From Tahibacter harae (GTDB lineage: Bacteria; Pseudomonadota; Gammaproteobacteria; Xanthomonadales; Rhodanobacteraceae), in the NCBI RefSeq assembly GCF_024437735.1, contig NZ_JANFQO010000013.1, positions 120,926 through 184,925 of the forward strand: 64,000 bases of DNA, in the 5' to 3' direction. The position numbers were made by a program, and so were the translations under genes. The notes beneath the pieces are model-generated. The model was not told where the DNA came from, searched no databases, and saw only the letters and a program-made list of their open reading frames with translations. Positions 1 to 9,427 of the stretch are shown here, in pieces (positions within the stretch are counted from its first letter, which is position 1; the number at the start of each line of letters is the position of its first letter).

Positions 1-1140
1 TTGCAGCTGGAAGCCCCAGCCCAGGCTCTGGCCGGCCGCGCGCAGGGCCAGCAGCACCGCCGCAAGCACGAGAAAGCCGCTGACGGCACCGGCGAGATAG
101 GCCAGGCCGTCGCGCCGCGCCGCGGCCGGCGCATGCGCCGATTCGGCCAGGCCCAGCGCCTTGAGCGACAGCACCGGGAATACGCAGGGCATCAGGTTCA
201 GCACGATGCCGCCGAGGAAGGCCAGCAGCAGCGCGATGCCGAGGCCGCCGACCTCGCCCGGCGCGGCGCCGTGCGCCGTCTCCGCGGCGGCCGGTCCCGC
301 CGCGGCGGCGGCCGCCGGCCAGGGCGCCGCAACCTGCCAGGCGCGCAGCGCTTCGCCGCGGCGCTCGACGAAAACCAGGTCCAGCGCCGCCGGTGCCGCG
401 ACGAAATATTCGCTGCGCGCCGCGTTCACCACGAGCGCGGCGCCGTCGCGCGCGATCTGCGCCGGCGCATTGGCCAGCACCTGCGGTTGCAGGGCGAACA
501 CGTCAAGGGCGTCGGCCGCGGGCAGATCGGCGCCTTGTACGCGGATGTTGATGCGCTCGCCGTCTGCACTGACCGCCGCCTTCCAGCTTGCCGCGACCGG
601 CCGCCGGGCCAGCGCTGCGCGGACGGCCGCGGCAGCCGGGCTGTCCGCCGGCGCGGCGGCGGCGGCGGCGACCGGCAGGGTCAGCGTCAGCTCGGCCTTG
701 CCCGGTATGCATTCCTCCTTGCACACCAGCCAGTTCGCCGCCAGCCGGACGGTCGCCTCGGTGCCGGCCGCGGCGGCCGGCACCTCGATCGCAACCGGCA
801 GCAGGGCCGTACCCGAATAGCCGAAATTGAACAGGTCGCCGATCTGCAGCCGCTCCGGAGCCGGCCAGGCGATGGGGCCGGCCTTCCAGCCGGGCGGCAG
901 CGTCCATTCAAACCGTGTGGGCAGGCCGGTATCGCCGGCGTTCTGCCAGTAGGTATGCCAGTGTTCCTCGTGCTCCAGGCGCAGGCCGACCCAGTTCGCC
1001 GCGCCGGCGACCAGCGCCTGGCGCTCGGCCACCAGTTCGACGGCGAGATGCTCGCTCTGTAGCGGCGCGGCCTGCACCGCGCCGGCCGACAGGGCGGCCA
1101 GGCCGATCAGGCTGAGCAGTCTTGGCCAAGAGTGCGGCAT
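1..1140 (-). CDS. DsbD-family thiol:disulfide reductase, 5' part (runs off the window)
   Basis: The reading frame starts at an ATG at 1140 and is open to base 1, so only about 380 N-terminal residues are present. A signal peptide (hydrophobic run ending in VQAA) precedes a periplasmic immunoglobulin-like domain of the DsbD N-terminal type with a paired-cysteine motif CKEEC near residue 140. A first membrane segment follows with the NLMPCVFPVLSLK signature typical of the DsbD/CcdA membrane domain, in which the cysteine carries electrons from cytoplasmic thioredoxin. Known role of the family: delivering reducing power to periplasmic thiol proteins or metal-resistance partners. The C-terminal thioredoxin domain cannot be seen. 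Divergent from the DUF1800 gene. Confidence 0.85.
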   Translation of the reverse strand, partial: MPHSWPRLLSLIGLAALSAGAVQAAPLQSEHLAVELVAERQALVAGAANWVGLRLEHEEHWHTYWQNAGDTGLPTRFEWTLPPGWKAGPIAWPAPERLQIGDLFNFGYSGTALLPVAIEVPAAAAGTEATVRLAANWLVCKEECIPGKAELTLTLPVAAAAAAPADSPAAAAVRAALARRPVAASWKAAVSADGERINIRVQGADLPAADALDVFALQPQVLANAPAQIARDGAALVVNAARSEYFVAAPAALDLVFVERRGEALRAWQVAAPWPAAAAAAGPAAAETAHGAAPGEVGGLGIALLLAFLGGIVLNLMPCVFPVLSLKALGLAESAHAPAAARRDGLAYLAGAVSGFLVLAAVLLALRAAGQSLGWGFQLQ

Positions 1141-1350
1141 GCGGATCCTCGCGCTGGACGCCGCGCCGGCGGCGGGCTGTGGATGATGGGCTGTCGGAAG
1201 CAGGACCGCACAGTAGCGCGGGCTGTTTCAGGTCTTCTGGCTAATCAGCGCCCAGATGTTGCAATGCTGCGCCAGTCCGAGTCGCCGCCCGACAGTTCCG
1301 CGCCGCCTTCCCCGTCCTGCGGATCCATACGACAGAGAAGGGGAAATCTC

Positions 1351-3060
1351 ATGCGGCTGTTCCTGCGTGCCCTGGTCCTGCTGGCCGGGCTCTGGCCGGC
1401 CCTGCCGGCGTTTGCCGCCGAGCTGGTCTTCCGCGACGGCTTCGAGACGTCCCTGCGCCCGGCCACGCGCGGCGAGGCGGCGCGCTTCCTGACCCAGGCC
1501 ACGTTCGGGCCTTCCGACAGCACGGTGGATGCGCTGGCCGCCAGCGACTACGCCGCCTGGATCCAGGCCCAGACCGCGCTGCCGCCGAGCTTCGTGCTGC
1601 CCTACATGCGCACCCAGGCGGGCATCGGCAATCCGCTGGAACCGATTCCCTTCCACTATTTCCGCCAGGCCTGGTTCGTGCGCGTGCTGGATGCGCCGGA
1701 CCAGCTGCGCCAGCGCGTGGCCTTTGCGCTGAGCGAGATCCTGGTCGTGTCCGAACGCGGCAACGCCCTGGGCAACGACGGCCTGGCCCTGGGTGCCTAC
1801 TACGACATCCTGCTGCGCAACGCACTGGGCAACTACCGCCAGCTGCTGGAGGACGTGACCCTGAGCCCGGCCATGGGCCGCTACCTGAGCATGTACCGCA
1901 ACCGCAAGCCCGATCCGGCCAACAACATCCAGTCGGACGAGAACTATGCGCGCGAGGTGATGCAGCTGTTCTCCATCGGCCTGGTCAAGCTCAACCGCGA
2001 CGGTACGCCGGTGCTGGTCAATGGCCAGACCGTGCCGACCTACGACGGCGATGTGGTGCGCGGCTTCGCCCGCGTGTTCACCGGCTGGGCCTGCCATTGC
2101 GGACCGGGCCAGCCCTGCCCGGCCGATCCCTTCCCGGTGGAGCCGTTCACCTGCAGCACCGAGCACGAGATGGTGCCGTACGAGAACTACCACGATCAGG
2201 GCGAGAAGCGCGTGCTCGACGGTGTGGTGCTGCCGGCCGGCGTGACCGCCCGGGCGGAGCTGGAGCACGCGCTGGACATCCTGTTCCAGCATCCCAACGT
2301 GGCGCCGTTCGTCTCGCGCCAGCTGATCCAGCGCCTGGTCACCAGCAATCCGTCGCCGGCCTATGTCGAGCGCGTGGCGAGCGTGTTCGAGAACAATGGC
2401 CAGGGCGTGCGCGGCGATCTCGCCGCCACCGTCGCGGCCATCCTGCTCGACCGCGAGGCGCGCACGCCGCAGCCCGACAGTGCCGCCTTCGGCAAGGTGC
2501 GCGAACCGCTGCTGCGCCTGACCGCGCTGTGGCGCGCCTTCGACGTGATGTGGGAGAACGACGAACTGTTCCCCAACGACCGCGAGATCCACGAGACGCA
2601 CAACCAGTCGCCGCTGTTCTCGCCGTCGGTATTCAATTTCTTCTCGCCCGCCTACGCCCCCGGCGGCGCCCTGGCCGATGCGGGGAAAGTGGCGCCGGAA
2701 ATGCAGATCATCACCGCGAGCTTCGCCATCAGCCTGGCCAACGATGTGTCCAACCGCGTGTTCTGGGGCTATCGCGGCGGGCCCATGGACGAATTCGACG
2801 ACCGTGTGCGGCTGATCCAGCTGCAGCGCTGGGAACAGGCGCTGCGCCCGGCCGCCGGCGAGAACGAGGCGCCGGCCGGCGCGGTGGACCGCCTGCTGGA
2901 CCGCTGCGCCGAGCTGCTGCTGGGCGGGCGGATCTCGCCGGCGCTGCGCAGCCGCATCCGCAGCCGCGTGCTGGCGCTGCCGGCGGACGAGCCGCTGCGC
3001 CGCGTGCAGAACGCGATCTATCTGATGGCCACTTCGCCGGAATTCGCGGTACAGCGCTAG
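1351..3060 (+). CDS. secreted DUF1800 family protein
   Basis: 569 residues. The ATG at 1351 is preferred over upstream starts because it follows a purine-rich stretch (AGAGAAGGGG) and opens a clean signal peptide (MRLFLRALVLL...PAFA). Directly after the cleavage region comes LVFRDGFE, a short signature seen in secreted proteins of this group. The rest matches the DUF1800 family: AARFLTQATFG near the start, repeated internal blocks such as ENYAREVMQLFSIG and RGFARVFTGW, and a C-terminal region ending YLMATSPEFAVQR. DUF1800 proteins nearly always lie next to a DUF1501 protein, as here (10 bp gap). Their biochemical role is not established, so none is claimed. Confidence 0.85.
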   Translation: MRLFLRALVLLAGLWPALPAFAAELVFRDGFETSLRPATRGEAARFLTQATFGPSDSTVDALAASDYAAWIQAQTALPPSFVLPYMRTQAGIGNPLEPIPFHYFRQAWFVRVLDAPDQLRQRVAFALSEILVVSERGNALGNDGLALGAYYDILLRNALGNYRQLLEDVTLSPAMGRYLSMYRNRKPDPANNIQSDENYAREVMQLFSIGLVKLNRDGTPVLVNGQTVPTYDGDVVRGFARVFTGWACHCGPGQPCPADPFPVEPFTCSTEHEMVPYENYHDQGEKRVLDGVVLPAGVTARAELEHALDILFQHPNVAPFVSRQLIQRLVTSNPSPAYVERVASVFENNGQGVRGDLAATVAAILLDREARTPQPDSAAFGKVREPLLRLTALWRAFDVMWENDELFPNDREIHETHNQSPLFSPSVFNFFSPAYAPGGALADAGKVAPEMQIITASFAISLANDVSNRVFWGYRGGPMDEFDDRVRLIQLQRWEQALRPAAGENEAPAGAVDRLLDRCAELLLGGRISPALRSRIRSRVLALPADEPLRRVQNAIYLMATSPEFAVQR

Positions 3061-3070
3061 GAGCATGCCC

Positions 3071-4501
3071 ATGAGCAACGATTTCCAGAACGCCTCGCGC
3101 CGGCGCTTCCTGCGCAACAGCCTGGCCGCGCTGGCCGGCGGCGCCGGCTTCTTCGGCGCGCCGCAGAGCCTGTCCCTCATCAACAGTGCCTGGGCGCAGC
3201 AGCGCGGCGCCGAGTGCGGCGGCGACTACAAGGCGCTGGTCTGCGTGTTCCTGCTCGGCGGCAACGACGGCCACAACCTGGTCGTGCCGCGCGGCAACGT
3301 GGAATACGGCCACTACGCCCAGCGCCGCCGCGGCCTCTCCATTCCCCAGGCCCAGCTGCTGCCGCTGCAGGCCCAGGGCGCACCGTTCGCGCTGGGCCTG
3401 CATCCGGCCATGACGCGGATGGCGAATTTGTTCAATACGGGAAAAATGGCCGTTATCGGCAATGTCGGCGCGCTGCTGCAGCCAGTCAGCCGGCAGCAGT
3501 ACGACGACCGCACCGCGCGCCTGCCGCCGCAGCTGTTCTCGCACAACGACCAGCAGGCGTTCTGGCAGTCGCTGCAGGTGCGCTCGCCTACCGACATCAC
3601 GCCGGCGACCGGCTGGGCCGGCCGCCTGGCCGAGCTGATCCAGGACAGCCACAACCCCTGCGGCCGTCTGACCATGAACCTGTCCCTGGCCGGCGCGAAT
3701 CCGTTCCAGGCCGGCAGTGCCAGCGAGGCGCTGAGCGTGGACAGCGGTCCCATCCGCGCCGTCGAAAGCGACCGCGAGCCTGGCGCCGTGGCCGAACTCG
3801 AAGCAGTCTACGCCCTGGGCCAGGGCAATCCGCTGGTCGAGGAATACCGCCGCGCCACACGCAGCGCGATCGACAACTACGCCGTGCTGCGCGAGGTGCT
3901 GGCCGCCGCACCGGCGCTGCCGACCGTGTTTCCGCCGGCGCCGGAAGCGGGCGATCCGCCGTCCGCGCGCTTCGCCTATGCCCTGGGCAGCCAGCTGCGC
4001 CGCGCCGCGGAGCTGATCTCGGTGCGCGCCGCGCTGGGCCAGCGCCGGCAGATCTTCTTTTGTTCGCTCGGCGGCTTCGACACTCACGATGCGCAGAGCG
4101 CCGATCAGCCCGAACTGCTGAGCGGCCTGGACCAGGCCCTGGCCGCGTTCCACCAGGCCACGCGCGACCTCAATGTGGAAAACGCCGTCACGACATTTGC
4201 CGCCAGCGAATTCGGCCGCTCCCTGACCAGCAACGGCGACGGCTCCGACCATGGCTGGGGCAATCATCTGTTCGCGCTCGGCGGCGCGGTCAACGGCGGC
4301 CGCGTCTACGGCGCGATTCCGGATCTTTCGCCCGGCAGCACCGATTTCGCCGGCGACGGCAACCTGATCCCGAAACTGTCGGTGGATCAGTACGGCGCCA
4401 CGCTGGCGCGCTGGTTCGGCGTGAGCGATGCGGCGCTGCTGGATCTGTGCTTTCCCAACCTGGCGAATTTCAGCGTGCGCGACCTGGGTTTCCTGGCCTG
4501 A
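3071..4501 (+). CDS. DUF1501 family protein with Tat signal
   Basis: 476 residues. An ATG at 3065 is only 1 nt from the AGGAG at 3059-3063, whereas the ATG at 3071 is 7 nt away, so 3071 is taken as the start. The N-terminus carries a twin-arginine signal (SRRRFLRN followed by a hydrophobic stretch), so export in folded form is expected. The family is related to the alkaline-phosphatase/sulfatase fold; visible motifs include LLGGNDGHN near the N-terminus, FFCSLGGFDTHD and FAASEFGRSLTSNGDGSDHGWG, a His/Asp-rich pattern that could bind metal. It forms an operon with the upstream DUF1800 gene. Substrate unknown. Confidence 0.85.
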   Translation: MSNDFQNASRRRFLRNSLAALAGGAGFFGAPQSLSLINSAWAQQRGAECGGDYKALVCVFLLGGNDGHNLVVPRGNVEYGHYAQRRRGLSIPQAQLLPLQAQGAPFALGLHPAMTRMANLFNTGKMAVIGNVGALLQPVSRQQYDDRTARLPPQLFSHNDQQAFWQSLQVRSPTDITPATGWAGRLAELIQDSHNPCGRLTMNLSLAGANPFQAGSASEALSVDSGPIRAVESDREPGAVAELEAVYALGQGNPLVEEYRRATRSAIDNYAVLREVLAAAPALPTVFPPAPEAGDPPSARFAYALGSQLRRAAELISVRAALGQRRQIFFCSLGGFDTHDAQSADQPELLSGLDQALAAFHQATRDLNVENAVTTFAASEFGRSLTSNGDGSDHGWGNHLFALGGAVNGGRVYGAIPDLSPGSTDFAGDGNLIPKLSVDQYGATLARWFGVSDAALLDLCFPNLANFSVRDLGFLA

Positions 4502-4502
4502 G

Positions 4503-4520
4503 GCCCGGCGCCGGCCGGGC
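4503..4520 (+). terminator. GC hairpin just after the DUF1501 stop
   Basis: A perfect 7-bp stem (GCCCGGC / GCCGGGC) with a 4-nt loop starts 2 nt after the stop codon. There is no T tract, so it may slow polymerase or protect the mRNA 3' end rather than act as a classical intrinsic terminator. Confidence 0.3.
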
Positions 4521-4625
4521 GCCGCGGCCGGCGGACGAAGTCAGCAGCGAGCGGCGCCGGCCGGTCGTGCGGACCGGCCGGAACGGTCTGCTAGACTGCG
4601 CGCCGCCGCACCCGCAGGAACCGTC

Positions 4626-5888
4626 GTGTCCTCCCCCGCTCCCGTTTCGCCCGCGCGCAAGGCCGCGCTGGCCTTCATCTTTGTCACCGTACTGCTGGAC
4701 ATACTCGCCTTCGGCATCATCATTCCGGTGCTGCCGCAGCTGATCAAGCAGATGGTCGGCGGCGACACCGGCGCGGCGGCGACCTGGTACGGCGTCATCG
4801 GCATGGTGTTCAGCGCCGTGCAGTTTTTCTGCAATCCGGTCCAGGGCGCGCTGTCGGACCGCTACGGGCGGCGCCCGGTGATCCTGCTGTCCAATCTCGG
4901 CCTGGGCCTGGATTTCGTGCTCATGGCCCTGGTGCAGACCCTGCCCTGGCTGATCGTCGCGCGCGTGATCTCGGGCATGACCTCGGCCAGCTTCAGCACC
5001 GCCAACGCCTACATCGCCGACGTGACGCCGCCGGAGCGGCGCGCCGCCGCGTTCGGCCTGCTCGGCGCGGCCTTCGGCATCGGCTTCGTACTGGGGCCGG
5101 CCCTGGGCGGCCTGCTCGGCGAGGCCGACCTGCGCCTGCCGTTCTGGGTGGCCGCCGGGCTGTGCCTGGCCAATTTCTGCTACGGCTATTTCGTGCTGCC
5201 CGAGTCGCATGCGCCGGAAAAGCGCACGCCGCAGCTGGACTGGCGCCGCGCCAATCCGCTGGGTGCGCTGCGGCTGCTGCAGCGCTATCCGCAGGTCTAC
5301 GGCCTGGCCCTGGTGATCTTCCTGTCCAACCTCGCCCACTTTGTGCTCAACCACACCTTCGTGCTGTACGCGGACTACCGCTACCACTGGGGACCGTGGG
5401 AAGTCGGCCTGACCCTGGGCCTGGTCGGCATCTGCAACGCCGTCGTGCAGGCCGGCCTGGTGCGCAAGGTGGTGCCGCGCCTGGGCGAGCGCCGCACCAT
5501 CTTCACCGGCCTGGTGTTCGGCGCGATCGGCTTCGCCTGGCAGGGTTCGGCGACGACGGGGCTGATCTCGCTGCTGGCGATTCCCTGCCTGGCGCTGTGG
5601 GGCATGGCCGGTCCGGCGACCCAGTCGCTGGTCACGCGCCAGGTCGATCCGTCGGAACAGGGCCGCCTGCAGGGCGCCATCGCCGGCCTGGCCAGCATCG
5701 CCGGCATCGTAGGCCCGGGCCTGCATACGCAGATCTTCGCCTGGGGCGTGGCCAGCGACGCGGTGTGGCACCTTCCCGGCGCGGCCTTCCTGTTTTCCGC
5801 GGTGCTGCTGCTGGTGGCGCTGGGCGTGGCCTGGCGCGTGACCCGGCCCGCCGCCGCGCCGCTGCGGCCGGAGGCGGCCGAGCCGTGA
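4626..5888 (+). CDS. MFS transporter, TetA-like (DHA1 type)
   Basis: 420 residues from a GTG at 4626 that has AGGAA 5 nt upstream; the longer frame before it lacks a plausible start. About 12 membrane helices are visible. The loop between helices 2 and 3 carries [12 protein letters not shown], the conserved MFS motif A, and the fifth helix has GPALGG, the motif C of drug/H+ antiporters. Overall it resembles TetA/TCR-family exporters, which pump small molecules such as tetracyclines or other toxic compounds out of the cytoplasm against protons. Resistance to tetracycline itself should not be assumed. Its stop overlaps the start of the EF-hand gene by 4 bp, suggesting translational coupling. 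Confidence 0.8.
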   Translation: MSSPAPVSPARKAALAFIFVTVLLDILAFGIIIPVLPQLIKQMVGGDTGAAATWYGVIGMVFSAVQFFCNPVQGALSDRYGRRPVILLSNLGLGLDFVLMALVQTLPWLIVARVISGMTSASFSTANAYIADVTPPERRAAAFGLLGAAFGIGFVLGPALGGLLGEADLRLPFWVAAGLCLANFCYGYFVLPESHAPEKRTPQLDWRRANPLGALRLLQRYPQVYGLALVIFLSNLAHFVLNHTFVLYADYRYHWGPWEVGLTLGLVGICNAVVQAGLVRKVVPRLGERRTIFTGLVFGAIGFAWQGSATTGLISLLAIPCLALWGMAGPATQSLVTRQVDPSEQGRLQGAIAGLASIAGIVGPGLHTQIFAWGVASDAVWHLPGAAFLFSAVLLLVALGVAWRVTRPAAAPLRPEAAEP

Positions 5889-6232
5889 AAGCGGCGCGTA
5901 TGCCGCTGCTGCTGCTGTTCGCGGCGCTGCCGGCGGCGGCCCAGTTCGCCGACACCACGCGCGACTACCTGCGCGAATTCGACCGCGACGGCGACGGCCG
6001 GGTCAGCCTGGCCGAATACCAGGACAAGCTCAGCGACGCCTTCCTGCAGATGGACCGCAACGGCAACGGCATCGTGGATCTGGATGAATTCGATCCGGCC
6101 GTGGTCGGCCCTAACACGCGGCCGATCTCGCTGGCCCGCCACCGCGCCCGCCTGGCCGAGGTATTCCGCCGCCAGGATGTGAACCGCAACGGCTATCTCG
6201 ATGTGCGCGAACTCGGCGCGCCGCCGCGCTGA
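5885..6232 (+). CDS. small secreted EF-hand protein
   Basis: 115 residues from a GTG whose GTGA overlaps the transporter stop; an in-frame ATG at 5900 is the alternative. A short signal peptide (MPLLLLFAALPAAAQ) is followed by three calcium-binding loops of EF-hand type: DRDGDGRVSLAE, DRNGNGIVDLDE and DVNRNGYLDVRE, each with the expected Asp/Asn positions and the closing Glu. This suggests a periplasmic or secreted calcium-binding protein. The coupling to the MFS gene is notable, but no functional link can be shown from sequence. Confidence 0.8.
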   Translation: MKAARMPLLLLFAALPAAAQFADTTRDYLREFDRDGDGRVSLAEYQDKLSDAFLQMDRNGNGIVDLDEFDPAVVGPNTRPISLARHRARLAEVFRRQDVNRNGYLDVRELGAPPR

Positions 6233-6250
6233 GCGGCGGCGCGCCGCAGT

Positions 6251-6652
6251 TCACGCCGGTTTCTGGTTCTCCCCGTCGCCGCCGCCGACCAGGCGCAAGG
6301 TGGCGCGCGGCCCCGGCGGCGCGAGCGCGGCGTCGTAGGGATCCCAGGCCACGCCCAGCCCGGTCAGCCAGTGCCGCTTCACCGCCCGCCGCGCCCGCCA
6401 CAGCGCGCCGGCGCAAACGCCGCGGCGCTCGCGCGCCTTGCCGCGGCCCAGGGCGGCCTGGCGCAGCCACTGCCGCGCCAGTACGGCGTCCTCGTCCTGC
6501 CAGTCCTTGAGCGCGCCGTCGAGCAGGCGCTGGGCGCGGGCCACTTCATCGCCGGCGGCGGCGAAGTAGTCGAAGGCGACCAGCTGCACCGCGTCCTCGA
6601 TGCAGTCCAGAAGTTCCAGAAGTGGATCGGTATAGGGAATGCGGTTGTGCAT
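6251..6652 (-). CDS. conserved hypothetical protein, 133 aa
   Basis: The start is the ATG at 6652, which has a good GAGGAG ribosome site 7 nt upstream. The protein is largely helical and charged: an acidic, hydrophobic N-terminal half (LLELLDCIEDAVQLVAFDYF) and an Arg-rich second half ending in a Gly-rich tail. No signal peptide or membrane segment is visible and I do not recognise the family. It converges with the EF-hand gene, with an 18-bp gap. Confidence 0.6.
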   Translation of the reverse strand: MHNRIPYTDPLLELLDCIEDAVQLVAFDYFAAAGDEVARAQRLLDGALKDWQDEDAVLARQWLRQAALGRGKARERRGVCAGALWRARRAVKRHWLTGLGVAWDPYDAALAPPGPRATLRLVGGGDGENQKPA

Positions 6653-6813
6653 AAAGTGTCTCCTCGTCGCGGGCGCGCAGCATGCGGCCGCGCCGTCTCG
6701 GTGCCTGCGACCGCGGCGTGACTGGCGCCACGGATCGCTTGTCTCACCCTCTGGCACTTCCGCCGAAGCCGCCGCTGGGGCACCCTGGGCAGGGAGTTCA
6801 TCGAGGCGTGTCC

Positions 6814-6990
6814 ATGCGGAAAGTCCTGCTCTGGCTGCTGTTGCTGGTCGCCTGCCTGCCGCTGGCCGTGATCGCGCTGGTGATGTACTCGCTGGGCTGG
6901 CTGCTGGCCCTGGCATTCCGCTTTGTCGGCATCGTGCTGGGCAATGCGTTTGAATTCCTGCGCGAGATGTTGCGCGGCAAGTCGGCCTAG
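6814..6990 (+). CDS. small membrane protein, 58 aa
   Basis: The ATG at 6814 follows GAGG by 7 nt. The protein is almost entirely two hydrophobic stretches (VLLWLLLLVACLPLAVIALVMYSL and WLLALAFRFVGIVLGNAF), ending in a short basic tail (EMLRGKSA). This looks like a genuine one- or two-pass inner membrane microprotein, but no family is recognised and the small size leaves some doubt. Confidence 0.5.
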   Translation: MRKVLLWLLLLVACLPLAVIALVMYSLGWLLALAFRFVGIVLGNAFEFLREMLRGKSA

Positions 6991-7085
6991 CGCCGCGCCG
7001 GCCGGTGCGCCGGACGATTCCGCGGGATGGCGCGGAGTGCCGGTGACCCCGGCGATCCGCCGGCTCTCCTGCCGCTGACCCTGCT

Positions 7086-8909
7086 TCAGTCCACCGCCGC
7101 GACGACGCGGTCGCGGCCACTGCGCTTGGCCCGGTACAGCGCCTGGTCGGTCAGGCGCAGCAGTTCGGCCAGGCTGCCGGTGTGGCGCGCATCGAAGCTG
7201 GCCACGCCTATGCTCACGGTGACAGTGAGCGCCGCGCCTTCGATCGGCACCGGGCTTGCGCTCACCGCCAGGCGCAGGCGCTGGCCCATGGTGGCCGCCT
7301 CGTGCGTGCCCAGGCCGGGCAGCACGGCCATGAATTCCTCGCCGCCGTAGCGCGCGACGAAACCGCCGGGTACCTCGCAGGCATCGCGCAGGCGCTGCGC
7401 CACCGTGCGCAGGCAGTCGTCGCCGGCGGTATGGCCGTGGTTGTCGTTGATGGCCTTGAAGTGGTCAATGTCGATCATCAGCAGGCTGAACAGCGGCGAG
7501 CCGGCCTGGGCCGCCTGCCAGATCGCATCCAGCGACTGGTCCAGATAGCGCCGGTTGTAGGCGCCGGTCAGGCCGTCGCGCAGCGAGGATTCGCGCAGCT
7601 GGCGGTTGGCCTGTTCCAGCCGCTGCGCCGTCGCGGCCAGCTCCAGCGTGCGCTCGCTCACGCGCTGCTCCAGCAGCTCGCGGGCTTCGGTGGCGAGGCG
7701 CTCGTTGGCATCGCGCAGCAGGTGGATGCGATAGGCCAGCGAGAACGACAACAGCAGCATTTCCGCGGCGGAGCCGAATTGCACGCTGTACTCGGTCAGC
7801 ACCGTGCGCGGGATCACGCCGAAGGACGACAGCGGCAAGGCGATGCCGCCGCCGATCAGCAAGGTCCAGGCGATCAGGTAATACCAGGCCGGCCGGTAGC
7901 CGCGCCGGGCGCAGATCACCGCGGCCGCGGTCACCACCAGGCCCAGCGCGATCACGCCCAGGTTGAAGACAATGGTGATGTCGTAGCGCCAGCGCGTGAA
8001 GGCGAACGCGATCAGCGCGGCGAAGACCGCCACGCTGTAGCGCAGCGCCCGCGCCAGCGCCGGCAGGTGCTGGTTCAGATCGAGGAAGCTGGCCGCGAAC
8101 ATCACCGTGGTGCACAGCACCGCGCCTATGGAAAACGGCAGCGAGGTGTTCTGCCACTCCGGCGAGTCCGGCCACAGGTACTGGAAGCCCACGCCGTTGA
8201 ACGACAGCATGAGCAGGCCGAACGCGGCGACATAGGCGACGTAGTAGAGATAGGTCGGGTCGCGGATCGACAGCAGCACGGCCAGGTTGTACAGCAGCAG
8301 GGCCAGCAGCAGGCCGTAGTACAGCCCGGCGCCGGCCTGGCCGTCGTAGCTGGCGCGGTACAGCTCGTTGGGCGTGTACAGCGCCAGCGGCAGCTGGATC
8401 GAGGAACTGGATTCCACCCGCAGCAGGATGTCCACCGCCTCGCCGGCACCCAGGTCCAGCGCGGTATTGGGGAAACGGTGCGGTTCGCTGCGTTCGGCGA
8501 AGGGCAGGGCGTCGCCGAGCCGGGCCGTGTGGCTGGCGCCGGCCGCATCGCGCCACCACAGGTCGATGCGGTCCAGCCGCGGCTGTTCCACCGTCAGCAG
8601 CCAGCGCCGTGCCGGATGGTCGCGGTTCTCCACCCGCAGGGCGAACCAGAAAGCGTCATGGCTGAAGCCGTAGCTGGCCGATTCCTGCACCGGCCGGAAG
8701 CGGCCCTCGGCCAGGGCCTGCCAGGCCTGGGCCGGGTCCAGCGCATGGCCCGGATCGCGCAGCAGGGACAGGCCCGCGTGCAGGTCGATGCGGAAGCCGC
8801 TGTCGCGGCCGAGCGCGACCGGCTCGGCCGCCTGCGCCAGCAAGGCGCAGAACAACAGCCACAGCGCGCCGCCGCGGCCCAGCCATCGTCGCAACTCCCC
8901 CCTGTCCAT
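7086..8909 (-). CDS. 7TM sensor diguanylate cyclase (GGDEF)
   Basis: 607 residues from the ATG at 8909; starts at 8918 or 8921 are also in frame, and none has a clear ribosome site. Order: signal peptide (ALWLLFCALLAQA), a periplasmic 7TMR-DISMED2-like sensor domain to about residue 160, seven membrane helices (about 180-390), a short coiled coil (ERLATEARELLEQRVSERTLELAATAQRL), then a GGDEF domain. The cyclase domain has RDGLTGAYNRRYLD, DIDHFKAIND and an intact GGEEF active site at 522-526, so synthesis of c-di-GMP from GTP is expected. The RxxD inhibitory site five residues before GGEEF is absent. The ligand sensed is unknown. Confidence 0.88.
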   Translation of the reverse strand: MDRGELRRWLGRGGALWLLFCALLAQAAEPVALGRDSGFRIDLHAGLSLLRDPGHALDPAQAWQALAEGRFRPVQESASYGFSHDAFWFALRVENRDHPARRWLLTVEQPRLDRIDLWWRDAAGASHTARLGDALPFAERSEPHRFPNTALDLGAGEAVDILLRVESSSSIQLPLALYTPNELYRASYDGQAGAGLYYGLLLALLLYNLAVLLSIRDPTYLYYVAYVAAFGLLMLSFNGVGFQYLWPDSPEWQNTSLPFSIGAVLCTTVMFAASFLDLNQHLPALARALRYSVAVFAALIAFAFTRWRYDITIVFNLGVIALGLVVTAAAVICARRGYRPAWYYLIAWTLLIGGGIALPLSSFGVIPRTVLTEYSVQFGSAAEMLLLSFSLAYRIHLLRDANERLATEARELLEQRVSERTLELAATAQRLEQANRQLRESSLRDGLTGAYNRRYLDQSLDAIWQAAQAGSPLFSLLMIDIDHFKAINDNHGHTAGDDCLRTVAQRLRDACEVPGGFVARYGGEEFMAVLPGLGTHEAATMGQRLRLAVSASPVPIEGAALTVTVSIGVASFDARHTGSLAELLRLTDQALYRAKRSGRDRVVAAVD

Positions 8910-9034
8910 GGGCGGCATCATATCGCTGCGCCCGGCGTCATGAATGACACAGGTTCCGCTTTGCCGATTGCGCACCGGGGCTGACGCCGCGGCCGATTGC
9001 CGCCAGAATGGGACGTTGTCCCGATTCCAGCCCT

Positions 9035-9427
9035 ATGTCCGACCGTATCGACTGTCCCTGTGGTTCCGACCAGGCCTATGCCGAGTGCTGCATGCCGCTG
9101 CACGCCGGCGCCGCGGCCAGCACCGCCGAAGCGCTGATGCGCTCGCGCTATACCGCGTATGTGCTGGGTCTTGAGGATTATCTGCTGGCGAGCTGGCACC
9201 GCTCGACCCGCCCCGCCGCGCTGAATCTGGCGCGGGAGAAGCCGGCGCCGCGCTGGCACGGCCTCAAGGTGCTGCGCTATCAGCCGGTGGACGAGAACAA
9301 CGCCTTCGTCGAGTTCGTCGCCAAGTACAAGGTCGGCGGCGGCAGCATGCAGCGGCTGCGCGAACTCAGCCGCTTCCGCCGCGAGGACGGCCACTGGTAC
9401 TACGTCGCCGGCGAGTGGAGCACCTGA
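9035..9427 (+). CDS. YchJ-like (UPF0225) SEC-C protein
   Basis: 130 residues starting at MSDRIDCPCG. The N-terminus has the SEC-C zinc motif of the family (CPCGSDQAYAECC, four Cys), followed by ALMRSRYTAYVLG, a very characteristic YchJ sequence, and a C-terminal NTF2-like half with a WHG motif and closing DGHWYYVAGE. The molecular role of the family is not settled. The 3' end overlaps the convergent LysR gene by 28 bp. Confidence 0.85.
   Translation: MSDRIDCPCGSDQAYAECCMPLHAGAAASTAEALMRSRYTAYVLGLEDYLLASWHRSTRPAALNLAREKPAPRWHGLKVLRYQPVDENNAFVEFVAKYKVGGGSMQRLRELSRFRREDGHWYYVAGEWST

Noticed and set aside
4626..5888. Tetracycline-resistance gene on mobile DNA
   Set aside because: The protein is only TetA-like, base composition matches the chromosome, and no mobile-element ends are nearby.
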